This document shows positions 1 to 5,502 of a DNA stretch of 5,502 nt, piece by piece. Position numbers and translations under genes: made by a program. Position 1 is the first letter of the stretch, and each line of letters opens with the position of its first letter. Source of the DNA: an uncultured Eubacteriales bacterium (GTDB taxonomy: Bacteria > Bacillota > Clostridia > Oscillospirales > Acutalibacteraceae); NCBI GenBank assembly GCA_900313125.1, contig OMPZ01000153.1, positions 1 to 5,502 of the forward strand, written 5' to 3'. The notes beneath the pieces were generated by a model. That model ran no database searches and was not told the DNA's origin. It saw only the letters and a list, made by a program, of their open reading frames with translations.

Positions 1-760
1 CGCCGCTGTACACATTTTCATCGGCGTCGTTTTCGCTTTCCGTCTCACCAACGTACTCCTCATCCGATTCCGTATCGCCTTCCGGCAAGGATGACTCATC
101 GGCAAAGGACACGCCGCTGTAAATATCGACGTCGCTGTAATACAGCGAGCGGTACATCTCCATCGCTTCGGTAACGCGGTCGAGGTAATTCGCCGTTTCG
201 GAAAACGGCACGCTGCCGCTCGTCACGCCCGTTTTCGGGATAGTGCCGTCGGCAAGCCAGTTGTCAACGTTGCCGTAGCCGGCGTTGTACGCGATTATCG
301 CGAGCGATACGTCGCCGTCGTAGCGGTCGAGAAGATAGCGGAGAAGGTATGTGCCGTACTCTATATTGACCTGCGGCTTGTAAAGCTCGCTGCTGTCGAG
401 CAGCTTATCGGGCATAAAATCGGTGCGGTAGTTTTGCAGCCATGTGAACGTATCGGGCATGAGCTGCATAAGACCGATCGCACCCGCCTGAGAAACGGCG
501 TTGGGGTCAAAGCCGCTCTCCGTGCGGATAACGCCGTAGACAAGGCACACATCGACGTTGAACTCACGGGCGTAGCTCTCGACGTAATACTCATATTTCA
601 CGGGGTACAGGCTCTCGTTGAACGAACGCGAGGTCTTGCCATGCAGCAGCGAGGAAACGACGAACAGCACTATCGAAACGATCACAGCGATGACAAGAAA
701 GCCCACAGCGATCGTAAACGAGATATTCTTTTTTGCGTTAGCGTCTTTCTTCTTAGCCAT
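1..760 (-). CDS. Membrane-anchored SLT-family lytic transglycosylase (3' end cut by window edge)
   Basis: Peptidoglycan lytic transglycosylase of the Slt70/MltE catalytic fold, expected to cleave the MurNAc-GlcNAc bond at the outer face of the membrane. I translated 253 codons to the window edge with no stop. Residues 1-12 are Lys-rich and 13-39 form one hydrophobic segment, giving an uncleaved signal anchor with the enzyme outside. The SLT motifs are in order: RTESGFDP with the catalytic Glu at 81, AIGLMQLMP at 94-102, AYNAGYGNV at 157-165, and the PFSETANYLDRV motif at 185-196. From about 221 the chain becomes a low-complexity acidic tail (14 Asp/Glu in 29 residues) that runs out of the window. 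The start is ATG at 760, with AAAGGAG 7 nt upstream. It lies 27 bp after the lipoprotein gene and is probably co-transcribed with it. Family assignment is firm; the exact substrate and the length of the tail are unknown. Confidence 0.93.
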   Translation of the reverse strand, partial: MAKKKDANAKKNISFTIAVGFLVIAVIVSIVLFVVSSLLHGKTSRSFNESLYPVKYEYYVESYAREFNVDVCLVYGVIRTESGFDPNAVSQAGAIGLMQLMPDTFTWLQNYRTDFMPDKLLDSSELYKPQVNIEYGTYLLRYLLDRYDGDVSLAIIAYNAGYGNVDNWLADGTIPKTGVTSGSVPFSETANYLDRVTEAMEMYRSLYYSDVDIYSGVSFADESSLPEGDTESDEEYVGETESENDADENVYSG

Positions 761-787
761 TTCCTCACTCCTTTGATGTGAATTTTT

Positions 788-1363
788 TTAAGCAACAGCT
801 ATAGCTTTGGTCAGCTCGCCGTGGTCTTTCCCCCAGAAGGTGAAAAACGAGCCGTTGGGGGACGAGTATGTCAGCGTGACGTAGCCCGAACCGTAGGTTT
901 TCGACGTCGGCGCACCGAACGTATCCGTAACGTCGTCGAGCGTGCTTTCGGCGGTTATGCCGTCAAAGCTCAACATATCGGCAAACTCCCCCTTGTCGGC
1001 GGAGGAAAAGCCGATCGAGCGCGCGGTAAATTCCGACGGCTGCATTCCTTCCTCGTAGCCGTCAAGGTAAACGACGGCGATATTCTCGTCGCCGCGCATC
1101 ACCCCGCAGTAGTGGTATTCGTTTTCGCCCATGCGGTAAATGTTCGCCTGCCCGAACGAAAAGCCCTCGGGAAGGTCGCTCTGCGTAAACGGCAGGGGCA
1201 GCGGCTCGCCGCCGAAATATATCCTGCCGAGCATTTCTTCAACGCGCGCATCGTCGTCGCTCGAATACTCAAAGCGTGATGACTCGCCGCCCTTATCGGT
1301 ATCCGTGCAGGCAGTCGTGAAAAGCAGCAGGCACACAGCCGCAAAAATTATCCTTTTCTTCAT
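788..1363 (-). CDS. Small uncharacterised lipoprotein
   Basis: A 191-residue secreted lipoprotein of unknown function. Residues 1-4 are MKKR, 5-17 are hydrophobic, and TTAC at 16-19 is an acceptable lipobox, so Cys19 is the likely lipidated residue and the mature protein sits on the outer membrane face. An acidic, Ser-rich linker follows (to about 40). The C-terminal part (141-191) has TLDDVTDTFGAP followed by alternating beta-like residues (GYVTLTYSSPNGSFFTF). That layout recalls small SmpA/BLIP-like beta domains in which a helix ends in FGxP, but this is only a resemblance. I chose ATG at 1363 because GGTGAG lies 4 nt upstream. A GTG at 1372 would add three residues and overlap the coaE stop as GTGA. 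The gene follows coaE by 5 bp and precedes the transglycosylase by 27 bp, suggesting a shared envelope role (inference). Confidence 0.85.
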   Translation of the reverse strand: MKKRIIFAAVCLLLFTTACTDTDKGGESSRFEYSSDDDARVEEMLGRIYFGGEPLPLPFTQSDLPEGFSFGQANIYRMGENEYHYCGVMRGDENIAVVYLDGYEEGMQPSEFTARSIGFSSADKGEFADMLSFDGITAESTLDDVTDTFGAPTSKTYGSGYVTLTYSSPNGSFFTFWGKDHGELTKAIAVA

Positions 1364-1368
1364 CAGAC

Positions 1369-1971
1369 TCACCGTCCGAACTTATTGATTATCGACTGCA
1401 CCTGCGATCTTACCTGCGCTATATCCTGCGAGCCGTCGATCGTGAAGTCGGAGCGGCTCTCGTAAAAAGCGTTGTCCTTCTGCGCAGATATCCTGCGCTC
1501 TATCTCTTCACGCGGCAGGCGGTCGCGCTGCATGAGTCTGCTTATCCTGACCTCCTTCGGCGCGGTTACGCTTACGACCGCGTCGCACATCAGGTCGGAG
1601 TTGCTTTCAAACAGAACCGGCGCGTCGAAAATTATCTTCCTCTCGCCGCGGTCGATATACTCGCGGCAAAGCTTCAGCGTCCTCAGAAATATCTGAGGGT
1701 GCGTTATGTCGTTTAGCGTCTGCGTGTTTTCCCGCGACGAGAACGCCTTCATCGCGAGCGCGCGTCTGTTCAGACTGCCGTCGGGCGCGAGAATGCTTTT
1801 ACCGAAGGCGTAGACAAGCTGCCTTACGCAAACGCCGTTCGGCTCCATTATCTCACGCGCTATCTTATCGGCGTTGACGATCTTGAAGCCGTACTCGCCG
1901 AAAAAGCCGGACACGGTGCTTTTTCCCGCGCCCGTGGGTCCTGTCAGACCGATCATCAGATGATCACGCAA
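1369..1971 (-). CDS. coaE: Dephospho-CoA kinase
   Basis: Cytoplasmic kinase that phosphorylates the ribose 3'-OH of dephospho-CoA with ATP, the final step of coenzyme A synthesis. At 200 residues it has the usual family length. Visible motifs are the Walker A loop GPTGAGKST (11-19), NADKIAREI (33-41, the usual DADxIAR substrate region), DITHPQI with the conserved HP, the strand IIFDAPVLFES, and the lid segment RLMQRDRLPREEIERRISAQ, which carries the conserved RD and RI..Q. The start is uncertain. TTG at 1971 has a strong upstream anti-SD complement, GAGGTGATC (1984-1976), lying inside the end of ywlC, and overlaps that gene by 8 bp. ATG at 1956 would start the protein directly at MIGLTGPTG, typical of the family, but has only a weak SD. 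Translational coupling to ywlC is likely either way. Confidence 0.96.
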   Translation of the reverse strand: MRDHLMIGLTGPTGAGKSTVSGFFGEYGFKIVNADKIAREIMEPNGVCVRQLVYAFGKSILAPDGSLNRRALAMKAFSSRENTQTLNDITHPQIFLRTLKLCREYIDRGERKIIFDAPVLFESNSDLMCDAVVSVTAPKEVRISRLMQRDRLPREEIERRISAQKDNAFYESRSDFTIDGSQDIAQVRSQVQSIINKFGR

Positions 1972-2986
1972 GCTCGATCACCTCAAATCCTGCGGCGCGT
2001 ATAAGCCTGTTGTAAACAGCCATAGCCTTGCCGCTCGTGTCGGGGCAGCGTCCGTAGACCGTTTCGACGCCGTCCTCGTCTATCCTTCTGAGCACGTCGA
2101 ATATCCTGTTCGCCTGCGCGTCGAAGTCGCTCCTGCCGCCGTAGGGGTACGTTTTGACGGAAAGCTTTGGTTCGTCCTCGTCGTAGCAGAGCGCGGCCGC
2201 GCCGCTTTCCGCGCGGTCATTGACATACTCTATATATTTTTCGTCGCTCGATCTGATGAGCGTTATATGCGCGCTCGGCGCGTAGTGCTTGTACTTCATG
2301 CCGGGGCTTGCCGCCGTCTGCCCTTCCTTCAATTGATGAAGGACTGCGTCGGCGACCTCAACGTGACCGATGACATTTTCAAGCTGCTCGAGCGTAACTC
2401 CACCCGGGCGAAGCAGACAGGGCGTTGCACCTGCGACGGTGATGACGGTCGATTCAACGCCGACCTCACACGCGCCGCCGTCCACTATATACGGTATTTT
2501 TCCGTCCATATCGTGGAAAACGTGCCGAGCCGCAGTCGGGCTCGGCTTGCCCGAGGTGTTCGCCGAGGGAGCGGCAAGCGGAACGTCCGCCGCGGTTATT
2601 ATCCTTTTCGTGACGGGGTGCGACGGAAACCTGACAGCCACCGTGTCAAGCCCTGCCGTGACCTCGTCGGGCACATCGCCCTTTTTCATGATTATCGTAA
2701 GCGGACCGGGCCAGAACGCGTCCATGAGCTTTTTCGCGCTGTCGGGAATTTCCGTCACAAGGTGAAATCTATCTATCTGCGAAACGTCGGAGATGTGGAC
2801 GATCAGCGGATTGTCCGCGGGTCTGCCCTTCGCTTCAAAGATCCGTTTCACGGCGCTGCCGTCGAGCGCGTTTGCTGCAAGTCCGTAGACCGTTTCGGTA
2901 GGTATGCCGACGAGCGCGCCGTCTCTCAGGGCGTCTCCGACCGTTTCTATATTTTTCTGTGTAGGCAATAACACCTTTGTTTCCAT
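1964..2986 (-). CDS. ywlC: L-threonylcarbamoyladenylate synthase, Sua5/YwlC two-domain type
   Basis: Makes threonylcarbamoyl-AMP from threonine, bicarbonate and ATP. The TsaD complex then transfers the group to A37 of ANN-decoding tRNAs to form t6A. The protein is 340 residues, the length of the long Sua5 form rather than the short TsaC form. The N-terminal YrdC domain (about 8-205) shows VGIPTETVYGLAANA (26-40), KGRPADNPLIVHI (53-65), AFWPGPLT (90-97), LAAPSANTSGKPSPT (137-151), and VESTVI (177-182) with LLRPG (191-195). The Sua5 linker SPGMKYKHYAP is at 227-237. The C-terminal Sua5 domain ends with GKAMAVYNRLIRAAGF, as usual. The start is ATG at 2986 with a weak SD (GAAG about 12 nt upstream), and the protein aligns well from there. 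It is the first gene of a tight run with coaE, the lipoprotein and the transglycosylase, and has its own candidate promoter. Confidence 0.97.
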   Translation of the reverse strand: METKVLLPTQKNIETVGDALRDGALVGIPTETVYGLAANALDGSAVKRIFEAKGRPADNPLIVHISDVSQIDRFHLVTEIPDSAKKLMDAFWPGPLTIIMKKGDVPDEVTAGLDTVAVRFPSHPVTKRIITAADVPLAAPSANTSGKPSPTAARHVFHDMDGKIPYIVDGGACEVGVESTVITVAGATPCLLRPGGVTLEQLENVIGHVEVADAVLHQLKEGQTAASPGMKYKHYAPSAHITLIRSSDEKYIEYVNDRAESGAAALCYDEDEPKLSVKTYPYGGRSDFDAQANRIFDVLRRIDEDGVETVYGRCPDTSGKAMAVYNRLIRAAGFEVIELA

Positions 2987-3021
2987 ATTTACAATTTCAC
3001 TTCTTCAATCTCGTATTCCCA

Positions 3022-3059
3022 TGTATCTTATCATTCGTTTGTTTACCTGTTGTTGTCAA
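3022..3059 (-). promoter_or_regulatory. Candidate SigA-type promoter for ywlC-coaE-lipoprotein-transglycosylase
   Basis: On the minus strand a perfect -35 TTGACA (3059-3054) is followed after 18 nt by AATGAT (3035-3030, 4 of 6 matches to TATAAT). Transcription would start near 3023 and leave a leader of about 35 nt before the ywlC ATG. The 88-bp gap between the ankyrin-like gene and ywlC is AT-rich and has no hairpin-plus-T-run terminator, so readthrough from prfA is also possible. The weak -10 keeps confidence moderate. Confidence 0.5.
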
Positions 3060-3074
3060 TTTGTAAAGTAATCA

Positions 3075-3908
3075 TTAATTATGCCCGTCTCCGAACATAG
3101 ACTCCTCGTCGAGTATCTCGTGGAAAAACAGCTCGGCATATCCGCCGCTGCTGCCGTTATAATGCTCAAGATACACCTCTGCCGCCGTTTTATCCTCGCT
3201 GTTCCGCTTTGTCTTATCGACTCCCGCGGAAACGACGAGCCGCGCGGTCTCGACCTCGTTTTCGTCGATAATGTTGTCGGAGACAGCCTCGTACACCACG
3301 TCGAAAAGAGCGCTGACATGATCCGAATAGACGGCGTCGGTGTAATTTACGTCCGCGCCGTTGTCGATCATCAGCTTGAGCATTTTGACCGTGTCCTCGC
3401 TCGATCTGTTTTCATTATCGGAATAATAATCAGCGATCGCATACTCGGTGATACGGTGCTTTAGCGTCACGCCGTTATCGAAACGCGCTCCGCGGTCGAG
3501 CATATAATCCACGCCCTCAAAATTGTCTTCGTTGGCGTAATATTGAAGCGCGTCGAGCGAATTTCTGTCAAGGCTGTACAGCAGCGGAGGGTACTTTTCG
3601 AGCAGCGCGCCGATCTCGTCGTAATCGCAGTTATGTACGGCGTCGGTGTATTTTTTCACATGGTTCGACTTGACCGTTTGCTCGCCGGTCGGCGTTTCGA
3701 TCGCCTTATCCTTCGGTACGGCGATATATATCGCCACCGCCGCAAACAGCGCGAATATCACGCCCGAGATCGACAGCAGCACCGTGCTCAGCACCTTTTT
3801 CTTTTTTCTCGTGACGAGACCCACAATAAAGCAGATTATCATCGTGCCGATAAGCCCCAGCACGAGCATAAATGCGATAAATACTATCACCATTCCCATA
3901 AAAGCCAT
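3075..3908 (-). CDS. Membrane-anchored ankyrin-repeat-like protein of unknown function
   Basis: A 277-residue protein that I do not recognise as any named family. It has two hydrophobic segments, about 5-32 and 39-64, separated by the strongly basic RKKKK (34-38). The positive-inside rule places that loop in the cytoplasm and the long C-terminal part outside. Residues 87-250 form degenerate ankyrin-like helical repeats: YTDAVHNCDYDEIGALLEKY (87-106), a unit around SLDALQYYANEDNFEGVDYMLDRGARFD (117-144), a clear unit VKMLKLMIDNGADVN (174-188) running into SALFDVV (199-205), ETARLVVSAGVD (220-231), and a closing KTAAEVYLEHY. The soluble part is acidic. The start is ATG at 3908 with GAAGGA 9 nt upstream; ATG at the fourth codon is an alternative. 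It lies 36 bp after prfA and is probably co-transcribed with it. Ankyrin repeats suggest protein binding, but no partner or catalytic motif can be seen. Confidence 0.85.
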   Translation of the reverse strand: MAFMGMVIVFIAFMLVLGLIGTMIICFIVGLVTRKKKKVLSTVLLSISGVIFALFAAVAIYIAVPKDKAIETPTGEQTVKSNHVKKYTDAVHNCDYDEIGALLEKYPPLLYSLDRNSLDALQYYANEDNFEGVDYMLDRGARFDNGVTLKHRITEYAIADYYSDNENRSSEDTVKMLKLMIDNGADVNYTDAVYSDHVSALFDVVYEAVSDNIIDENEVETARLVVSAGVDKTKRNSEDKTAAEVYLEHYNGSSGGYAELFFHEILDEESMFGDGHN

Positions 3909-3944
3909 AATAGATCGTCCTTCCTTTTTTCATATACCCTTTAT

Positions 3945-5018
3945 TTATTGATCCGTATTTCCTTCCAGCTTTGCCGCGCGGTCGGCGGTGATGAGCGCGT
4001 CGATTATCTCGTCAAGCTCGCCGTTTATTATCGAGTCTATTTTGTAAAGCGTGAGACCTATCCTGTGGTCGGTCACTCGCGACTGCGGGAAATTGTAGGT
4101 GCGAATGCGCTCGTTTCTGTCGCCCGTGCCGACCTGCGCCTTTCTTTCGGCGGCGATCGCCGATGACTGCGCTTCGCGCTTTTCGCTGAGCAGCCGGCTT
4201 TTTAGCACCTTCATCGCCTTGTCGCGGTTTTTGAACTGGCTGCGCTCGTCCTGACACTCGACTACCATGCCCGTCGGCAGATGCGTTATGCGGATAGCCG
4301 ACGACGTTTTGTTGATATGCTGACCGCCTGCGCCGCTCGAGCGGAACGTGTCTATCTTCAAGTCCTTCGGGTCGATCTCAAGCTCGACCTCCTCCGCTTC
4401 GGGCAGCACGGCAACTGTCACGGTCGAGGTGTGTATGCGCCCCTGACTTTCGGTGTCGGGTACGCGCTGAACACGGTGAACGCCGCTTTCAAATTTCAGG
4501 CGTGAATACGCGCCGCTGCCGTTTATCATAAATGAAATTTCCCTGTAACCGCCAAGCTCGGTTTCGTTTGCGCCGATCAAATCGATCTTAAAAGAGCGTC
4601 TTTCTGCGTACATGGAATACATTCTGAACAATGACGCCACAAAAAGAGCAGCTTCTTCGCCGCCTGCGCCCGCGCGTATTTCGACTATAACATTTCGCTC
4701 ATCGTTGGGGTCTTTCGGCAGCAGTAAGATTTTAAGCTCGTCTTCGCACCGTTTAATGTCCTCACTGCAGCGGCGCAGCTCCTCATTCAGAAAAGCTTTC
4801 ATTTCATCATCGCTGCCTTCCGCGAGCATAGCTTTTGCGTCCTGCTCATCGCTGAGAGCGGTTTTGTATTCACGGTATTTTTCGGCGATCGGCTGTATTT
4901 CGGCGATCTCCTTCATAATCGCGGCGTATTCCTCGGCGTTTGCTGCAATCTGCGGGTCAAAAAGCTTTTGGTTCAGCTCTTCAAAGCGTTTTTCAAATAC
5001 ATCAAGCTTATCAAACAT
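3945..5018 (-). CDS. prfA: Peptide chain release factor 1
   Basis: Cytoplasmic class I release factor that reads UAA and UAG in the ribosomal A site and triggers hydrolysis of peptidyl-tRNA. It is 357 residues, the standard length. Domain 1 is the N-terminal helical region (about 1-105). Family landmarks are IRAGAGGEEAALF (114-126), FESGVHRVQRVP (176-187), the stop-codon-recognition tripeptide PxT as PDT (187-189), GRIHTSTVTVAVLPE (193-207), and the catalytic loop SSGAGGQHINKT (227-238) with GGQ at 231-233. RIRTYNFPQSRVTDHR near the C-terminus is also typical. The PxT motif separates it from RF2, which uses SPF, and no programmed frameshift is seen. The start is ATG at 5018, with GAGGAG 12 nt upstream, inside the end of the DUF951 gene; the two genes are separated by only 3 bp. 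No prmC gene, encoding the methylase of the GGQ glutamine, adjoins it. Confidence 0.98.
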   Translation of the reverse strand: MFDKLDVFEKRFEELNQKLFDPQIAANAEEYAAIMKEIAEIQPIAEKYREYKTALSDEQDAKAMLAEGSDDEMKAFLNEELRRCSEDIKRCEDELKILLLPKDPNDERNVIVEIRAGAGGEEAALFVASLFRMYSMYAERRSFKIDLIGANETELGGYREISFMINGSGAYSRLKFESGVHRVQRVPDTESQGRIHTSTVTVAVLPEAEEVELEIDPKDLKIDTFRSSGAGGQHINKTSSAIRITHLPTGMVVECQDERSQFKNRDKAMKVLKSRLLSEKREAQSSAIAAERKAQVGTGDRNERIRTYNFPQSRVTDHRIGLTLYKIDSIINGELDEIIDALITADRAAKLEGNTDQ

Positions 5019-5021
5019 AAA

Positions 5022-5213
5022 TTAATCGTTCTCCTCGGAGCGTGTGATATTTTTGATATTTTTTTCGATTCGTGAACGAGGCGACATAATCTCATGACCG
5101 CAGCCGCAGCACACAAGCTTAAAATCCATGCCGACTCTGATCACCTTGAATTTTCGTTCCCCGCAGGGATGCGGCTTTCTCATTGTCAGCACATCTCCCA
5201 CTCTGACGTCCAT
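5022..5213 (-). CDS. DUF951 family small protein
   Basis: A 63-residue protein of the DUF951 (YyzM-like) family, whose function is unknown. The family pattern is plain: MDVRVGDVLTMRKPHPCG at the N-terminus, KVIRVGMDFKLVCCGCGHEIMSPRS in the middle, then a basic tail IEKNIKNI. The Cys in HPCG together with CCGCGH gives a possible zinc-ribbon-like arrangement (inference). I set the start at ATG 5213 because GGAGG lies 8 nt upstream, an ideal SD, and because family members begin at MD(I/V)RVGD. A GTG at 5237 would add eight residues (MPELEVAE) that would run through this SD. It is the first gene of the unit and ends 3 bp before prfA, so the two are very likely translated from one message. Confidence 0.93.
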   Translation of the reverse strand: MDVRVGDVLTMRKPHPCGERKFKVIRVGMDFKLVCCGCGHEIMSPRSRIEKNIKNITRSEEND

Positions 5214-5245
5214 TTCAGCCACCTCCAATTCGGGCACACTTACGT

Positions 5246-5281
5246 ACCTACTATTTTATCACAAAGTCGCCCGCTTGTAAA
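5246..5281 (-). promoter_or_regulatory. SigA-type extended -10 promoter for DUF951-prfA
   Basis: Minus strand: -35 TTTACA (5281-5276, 5 of 6), a 17-nt spacer, and -10 TAAAAT (5258-5253, 5 of 6) preceded by TGA, an extended -10. The expected start point is near 5246, giving a leader of about 33 nt with the GGAGGTG site before the DUF951 ATG. Near-consensus elements at ideal spacing and distance make this a confident prediction. Confidence 0.8.
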
Positions 5282-5318
5282 GACACTATTCTTTCGGTTC
5301 ACAGCTTTTGAATGAGTT

Positions 5319-5397
5319 AAAAAACTATTAATAGAAAGTTTTTTGCGCAGCTTTTTTTCAAAAAAGCTGCCGAGGGTGTGGGGCGAGCAGCTCCACA
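5319..5397. repeat. Three tandem inverted repeats (hairpin block) in the divergent intergenic region
   Basis: Three stems follow each other with 2-bp and 6-bp gaps. First, AAAAAACT (5319-5326) pairs with AGTTTTTT (5337-5344) around a 10-nt loop; inside it lies the 10-bp palindrome CTATTAATAG (5325-5334). Second, GCAGCTTTTT (5347-5356) pairs perfectly with AAAAAGCTGC (5361-5370) around TTCA. Third, TGTGGGGC (5377-5384) pairs with GCTCCACA (5390-5397) around GAGCA. The third stem has one G-T position, which is a G-U wobble in plus-strand RNA but an A-C mismatch in minus-strand RNA. No T-run follows the GC-containing stems in either direction, and both neighbouring genes start rather than end here. 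This makes a copy of a dispersed intergenic repeat or a structured regulatory element more likely than a standard terminator. Confidence 0.65.
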
Positions 5398-5441
5398 AAA
5401 TAACTAAAAGCAAACATTTCAAAAAATGCAACGAAAACATA

Positions 5442-5476
5442 TTGAAAAAATAAATTTTTATGGTACAATAGAATGA
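5442..5476 (+). promoter_or_regulatory. Outward SigA-type promoter for a gene beyond the right edge
   Basis: Plus strand: -35 TTGAAA (5442-5447, 5 of 6), a 16-nt spacer, and -10 TACAAT (5464-5469, 5 of 6) preceded by TGG, an extended -10. Transcription would start near 5476 and leave the window. No start codon with an SD is seen in the remaining 26 bases, so the gene it serves is not visible. Together with the DUF951-prfA promoter it makes this a divergent promoter region. Confidence 0.7.
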
Positions 5477-5502
5477 TAGGGATACAGTGAAAGTTCTGTA
5501 TA

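Noticed and set aside
434..781. A 115-codon plus-strand frame opposite the transglycosylase
   Set aside because: It is antisense to a gene with all SLT motifs, and its Asp/His/Arg-rich sequence has no domain.
2267..2971. A 234-codon plus-strand reading frame opposite ywlC
   Set aside because: It is antisense to a firmly identified Sua5 protein. Its composition is Arg/Val-rich, as expected from a complementary frame, and it shows no family motif or good SD.
2987..3074. Terminator or riboswitch between the ankyrin-like gene and ywlC
   Set aside because: The 88 bp contain no convincing stem, T-run or conserved aptamer core; only a candidate promoter is supported.
3706..3933. A 75-codon minus-strand frame starting at an ATG just upstream of the ankyrin-like gene, with AAAGGG before it
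   Set aside because: The SD-like AAAGGG is too close to the ATG, the frame overlaps the ankyrin-like gene out of phase, and the peptide lacks any pattern. The ankyrin-like frame has clear membrane segments and repeats.
3543..4166. A 207-codon plus-strand frame spanning the ankyrin-like gene and the end of prfA
   Set aside because: It crosses the intergenic gap and two real genes on the other strand, is rich in Arg/His, and shows no domain.
5345..5397. Rho-independent terminator at the GC-containing hairpins
   Set aside because: No T-run follows the second or third stem in either direction, and no visible gene ends nearby. It is therefore listed as a repeat block.
5240..5440. A 66-codon minus-strand reading frame in the intergenic region
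   Set aside because: It runs straight through the hairpin block and the DUF951-prfA promoter, with stretches that are just the translated inverted repeats. No SD or recognisable family was found.

Overview
The window looks like a housekeeping stretch of a chromosome from a low-to-mid GC Firmicute, most likely a gut-type Clostridia such as the Ruminococcaceae/Oscillospiraceae. The basis is the gene set (DUF951, prfA, a two-domain Sua5, coaE, an SLT transglycosylase), AGGAGG-type ribosome binding sites, lipoprotein and envelope genes of Gram-positive type, and AT-rich SigA-like promoters beside moderately GC-rich coding DNA. The taxon is an inference; no rRNA or other marker is present.

All seven genes lie on the minus strand and read from right to left. 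At the right, a 289-bp divergent intergenic region (5214-5502) holds a good minus-strand promoter for the DUF951-prfA unit, a block of three consecutive inverted repeats (5319-5397), and a good plus-strand promoter pointing out of the window. Next come a 63-residue DUF951 protein, prfA (release factor 1) 3 bp after it, and a gene for a membrane-anchored ankyrin-like protein of unknown function 36 bp further on. An 88-bp gap contains a plausible second promoter. It is followed by a tightly packed group: Sua5/YwlC (tRNA t6A synthesis), coaE (last step of CoA synthesis, overlapping by up to 8 bp), a small lipoprotein, and a membrane-anchored SLT-family lytic transglycosylase cut by the left edge.

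The cluster joins translation functions (RF1, t6A modification), CoA synthesis and cell-envelope proteins (lipoprotein, muramidase-like enzyme, ankyrin membrane protein). I see no mobile element, CRISPR array, tRNA, rRNA, phage or toxin-antitoxin module, and no clear undescribed multi-gene system. The points most worth a second look are the ankyrin-like protein, whose charge pattern puts its repeat domain outside the cytoplasm and whose gene sits where prmC often lies; the three-hairpin intergenic block between divergent promoters; and the uncharacterised lipoprotein paired with the transglycosylase.
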